This document shows positions 6,320 to 6,520 of a stretch of DNA of 6,520 bases, in pieces (positions within the stretch are counted from its first letter, which is position 1; the number at the start of each line of letters is the position of its first letter). The notes beneath the pieces were generated by a model. It saw only the letters and a list, made by a program, of their open reading frames with translations, ran no database searches and was not told where the DNA came from. The position numbers were made by a program, and so were the translations under genes. The stretch is from NCBI GenBank assembly GCA_002389265.1, contig DGOD01000232.1, forward strand, positions 1 to 6,520, read 5' to 3'. The stretch comes from Gammaproteobacteria bacterium UBA4475. GTDB lineage: Bacteria > Pseudomonadota > Gammaproteobacteria > Pseudomonadales > Azotimanducaceae.

Positions 6320-6520
6320 ACCCGAAAAGCGTGATTGCACTCATTCGTCATGGAGACTACCGGCAGCCAGAAGGGGTGCCCAGCGCATTGCTGCCGTATC
6401 CATTGACGCCTTTGGGCGAAGCGCAAGCCCGTGAGTGTGGAAAATTGATCTGGGAGTTCTGCGCCAGCCATCGCTTCAGCATCGACCCTCAGCTAGATTC
6501 ATCCCGTCAGCTTCGCGCCT
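6316..6520 (+). CDS. Histidine phosphatase family protein (phosphoglycerate mutase-like), N-terminal part
   Basis: The frame is open from the ATG at 6316 to the window edge (68 codons visible). The catalytic RHG motif is at 11-13 in VIALIRHGDY, with H12 the expected phosphohistidine. PLTPLGEAQA (29-38) is the usual second family segment, and SSRQLRA (62-68) matches the SSxxxRA region whose arginine helps bind phosphate. The family removes or transfers phosphate on proteins, sugars or small metabolites; SixA and CobC/GpmB-type enzymes are relatives. The visible part does not identify the substrate. Its ATG overlaps the stop of the 55-codon ORF (ATGA). A second in-frame ATG at 6310 would add two residues and is an equally possible start; frame extension beyond that is blocked by a TGA at 6295-6297. 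The 3' end is outside the window. Confidence 0.85.
   Translation, partial: MNPKSVIALIRHGDYRQPEGVPSALLPYPLTPLGEAQARECGKLIWEFCASHRFSIDPQLDSSRQLRA

Noticed and set aside
6256..6471. Minus-strand open frame of 71 codons
   Set aside because: It runs antisense across the histidine phosphatase RHG region, which is the convincing coding frame.

Overview
This is an ordinary-looking stretch of bacterial chromosome, most probably from a gammaproteobacterium. Its glutaminyl-tRNA synthetase aligns by eye with the E. coli GlnS type over its whole length, and among bacteria GlnRS is found mainly in Gammaproteobacteria and some Betaproteobacteria. Base composition looks moderate (about mid-50s % GC by eye). 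The mix of acyl-CoA and luciferase-like oxidoreductase genes fits an environmental, perhaps marine, heterotroph, but genus cannot be read from the window. I see no mobile elements, CRISPR array, tRNA, rRNA or phage genes.

Layout. Plus strand, 3-4152: the C-terminal part of a TauE/SafE-type membrane transporter (its start lies before the window), then glnS, a luciferase-like (LLM) flavin oxidoreductase, and a fold-type II PLP enzyme of the serine racemase/threonine dehydratase group. The last two touch, the TAG stop sharing its G with a GTG start, so they are probably translated together. A 47-bp gap with a 13-bp tandem repeat separates them from two minus-strand genes that face them: a small membrane protein with an HEWGH zinc-protease-like motif (4200-4838) and, upstream of it, an enoyl-CoA hydratase/isomerase superfamily protein (4932-5789). 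A 362-bp non-coding region (5790-6151) carries a good minus-strand promoter for the crotonase-like gene and an extended -10 promoter pointing the other way. On the plus strand there follow a 55-codon small ORF with a good ribosome binding site and, overlapping it by 4 bases, the start of a histidine phosphatase gene that runs off the window.

How they work together. Except for the LLM/PLP-enzyme pair and the small ORF/phosphatase pair, nothing in the sequence forces a shared pathway. The most noteworthy points are: the crotonase-like protein lacks both hydratase glutamates but has an aspartate where PaaG-type isomerases have theirs; the HEWGH membrane protein has an altered second metal-binding motif; the PLP enzyme keeps the metal-site residues of serine racemase; and the 55-codon ORF ahead of the phosphatase is unrecognised. 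I found no convincing evidence of a wholly new multi-gene system.
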